Shown: positions 61,683 to 64,000 of the stretch, piece after piece
How positions within the stretch are numbered: the stretch's first letter is position 1
How the letters are laid out: every line of letters starts with the position of its first letter
Assembly (NCBI GenBank): GCA_023846275.1
Contig: CM043875.1
Location: 23,688,593 to 23,752,592 of the forward strand
Source: Vanilla planifolia
Lineage: Eukaryota > Streptophyta > Magnoliopsida > Asparagales > Orchidaceae
DNA: 64,000 bases
Direction of reading: 5' to 3'
The notes under the pieces: generated by a model
Told to the model about the DNA's origin: nothing
What the model saw: the letters and a program-made list of their open reading frames with translations, nothing else
The model's database searches: none
Program-made: the position numbers and the translations under genes

Positions 61683-64000
61683 GTAAGCTTCTATCTTTTG
61701 CCAGGTGGTAACATTTAGATGCATCATCTTTTGATGACGTATAAGAATGGATGAGCTTAAGGGATGTTTACAGTTATGGAAACTCAGTTGTACAGCATAA
61801 ATTATTAGTTGCTACCTTTTTGATCATGTGCACCTAACATAAGGATATAGAAGGCATTATTTGTACTGAATATTAGCTTCGTTGGTTATTGTTTCCATTC
61901 ATCAAGCCAACAGGTTATTGCAAACTTAATAAGAAAAGCATAACCTGTCATGTCGCACTGAATGTTTCTATAGGTGGGCACCAGACTTGCTCACATGGTT
62001 TTTAATAAGGATAGCAATTGACTTGCCTGATTTCCTCAAGCTAAATCATAACACATCACATAAAGATGCCAATTGTGTATTCACAAAAATGGAAAATGTA
62101 ATTTCCATATTTGAATTATCATCATTACATTCTCAATATCCAAATTTATAGAGCTTGAAGCATGTAAAATATGGACTTACATTTAAATTTAACCATATAA
62201 ATTATTCTGAGTTGTTATGTTGTAGGCATAGACAAGCTAAATTTGAGGTATATCATATGCAACTCAAAGTCATTAATTTTTATACCAAAGTTTTTTAGAT
62301 TATGACTCATTGGTAATGCTTCTAACCTACCCTTTTCTTTCCAAAAATCACCAATATCACTCTTTTTTATGCTAAAAACATATAAAATATTTAAATATGT
62401 TCTTACATACTCATTCCTATTCTTTTCTTTATAATTTTTAACAACAATGTATTTTTACCGATCTCAACTATAAAAGATAGCATCAGAAAGAATGGACATG
62501 GTAAACCAAGGCTTACTTGGAGCAATTATGCTACAAACCATTGGAAAGTTGGGTTTCAAAGACGATAATTCTATCCTTCTTTGGTTTTGAAATAAACACC
62601 GACATGCCTGCAAAGTAATGCTATTGCTTAAAATTGCATTCAAATTCTTTTAACTATCTTTTGATTGGTATGCACTTGAAACTCTATTTGGCACCCCAAG
62701 TTTGTGTGATTGTTCAACCATATCACATCAATTATCAAACATGACATTAAGTTGTGCATTTGATTCTTAAGATGAAAACACCTAGTCAAGGGTTTTGAAT
62801 AGGTTATTAAAAGAGCTCTTAGTTCATGCTAGTGGTCGATCATCTCTTCCAAACATTGGAACTTGCCTCAAAGCATGTTGACACTAAGCTGTCTACAAGG
62901 GCTAACATCTTTTCTACACATACAAATCCAACTTCTACTTGGTCACATATATCTTTGAGATTGGTAAAGGCTTACTAGGTCTACCCCAGACCAACTAACT
63001 ACTACTTTGGTAATTCAATTTGGGTTTGTTCTATTTGATTCCTATGGATCCAACAATTAGCTCAATTACTAGTTTCAAAGATTCAAGAACTAGATTTGGA
63101 ATTGAACTAAGCTGGAATTGGCCATTTAGCAATCAAATGAGAATTTTTTTATGATCTAAAATATACTTAATCATTTTTTTATTTTTTATCTCATTCATTT
63201 TATAATTTTATTTATCTTTTTTATTTAGTTATTAATAAAGCATTATTCTAAAAAATTTGGTTCTGATTGTAGAGTTATGAAATGGCTTGAATATAATAGA
63301 ACCAAGTATTAATAAAATGCGAATCAACTTAACCTTTGGATTTGATTTTTGTTTCTAAATCTAGATTAGGTTCTTATTGGTTCTCAATTCTAATAGTCCC
63401 AACTTGCACTCTTAAATCTCGAGTTATTTTCATATCTCATGAAGTTTAGGCTTGATTTTTATACGAGTCTCTAACTTGACTTCTTATCAAAAGACTAGGT
63501 GCATATTTTTTGTGGATTTGTTTATCTCAAGTTAGCAATTGATCTCACTTTGTTTGAATGATTAGCTTAGTGTTCATTCCAACCAATATAGTTATAGTGG
63601 TTATAATTATGTAAGTTGCTAGCTTAACACACATATTGAGAAATATGTTTATATAATCATTTGAGTGGCAAGTTTTGCATTTCCATAAGTAGGTACGATT
63701 ATACCTACTACCATCGTTTGAGTGACCATCCTAATATCTTTCTTGATTTTGCAGTTCATCAACCTGCTAGGTTTGATTAGTACTATTAAGCGCAAGTGAG
63801 ATTAGGGTTAGTTTCACATTGTGTTTAGACAAAAGGCATCTATGTGGAAGTGTCAACTGAGACTTATGTAGTTGACAAGAAAATTAATAACCAAGGATCT
63901 CAACTTTTGAATCAAGGATGAAGCTTACACATGCATTGAGTATAAATATTAAATCTCAAGTACTAAGTTAGCTAACTACATTTTACCTTGAAAAGAAATT
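61683..64000 (+). other. ABC1 intron 4, running off the window
   Basis: It begins with a canonical gtaagc donor. No exon of the kinase core recognised. AT-rich with no other gene seen. Confidence 0.6.

Noticed and set aside
61683..64000. Search for the next ABC1 exons
   Set aside because: No AxIAQVH or AVKVQ coding sequence seen, so I did not extend the gene model.
1..64000. CRISPR array, tRNA or rRNA genes, bacterial operons or phage
   Set aside because: No regularly spaced repeats with unique spacers, no tRNA or rRNA core recognised by eye, and the spliced plant genes exclude a prokaryotic source. A tRNA scan was not possible here.

Overview
This is nuclear DNA from a flowering plant. It has spliced genes with plant-type introns, a plant LRR receptor kinase, a plant MRS2 magnesium transporter, a pectin galacturonosyltransferase, and large amounts of AT-rich, transposon-derived spacer. 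The GC-rich receptor-kinase gene in a very AT-rich background leans towards a monocot, but that is inference and I do not name a species.

Layout. 1-8600: decayed repeats and organelle debris: a fragment of plastid atpA (about 682-900), an LTR-like GC-rich patch (2640-3330), an unrecognised decayed reading frame (4265-4960, minus), an old tandem duplication (5935-6975) and an RTE-type LINE remnant (7260-7450, minus). 8644-17541, minus strand: the 5' half of a GAUT (GT8) galacturonosyltransferase gene closest to GAUT3. Its exon 4 to exon 5 intron is 7.4 kb and holds Ty3/gypsy fragments. The catalytic exons are not in the window. 17.7-28.5 kb: AT-rich spacer with microsatellites, a 194-bp tandem duplication, a gag-like fragment and clusters of short ATGAT/ATCAT palindromes. 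28.5-35.3 kb: an old Ty3/gypsy region flanked by diverged LTR-like copies, with gag and reverse transcriptase/RNase H remnants and signs of nesting. 35.4-38.3 kb: a diverged 1.1-kb duplication. 40560-48865, plus: a complete 11-exon MRS2-type Mg transporter gene (391 aa). 48.9-55.1 kb: spacer. 55165-57116, minus: a complete two-exon LRR receptor-like kinase (619 aa) with pseudokinase motifs. 58237 to beyond the window, plus: the first four exons of an ABC1/UbiB (ADCK1-like) kinase gene, head to head with the receptor kinase.

The four genes do not form a pathway; they are ordinary neighbours in a repeat-rich plant chromosome. I did not find a convincing new biological system. The points most worth a second look are two GC-AG introns in separate genes, very short upstream ORFs before the Mg transporter and a start-overlapping one before the GAUT gene, a retained plastid reading frame, the missing catalytic half of the GAUT gene, and several quasi-repeat families that ordinary feature types do not cover.
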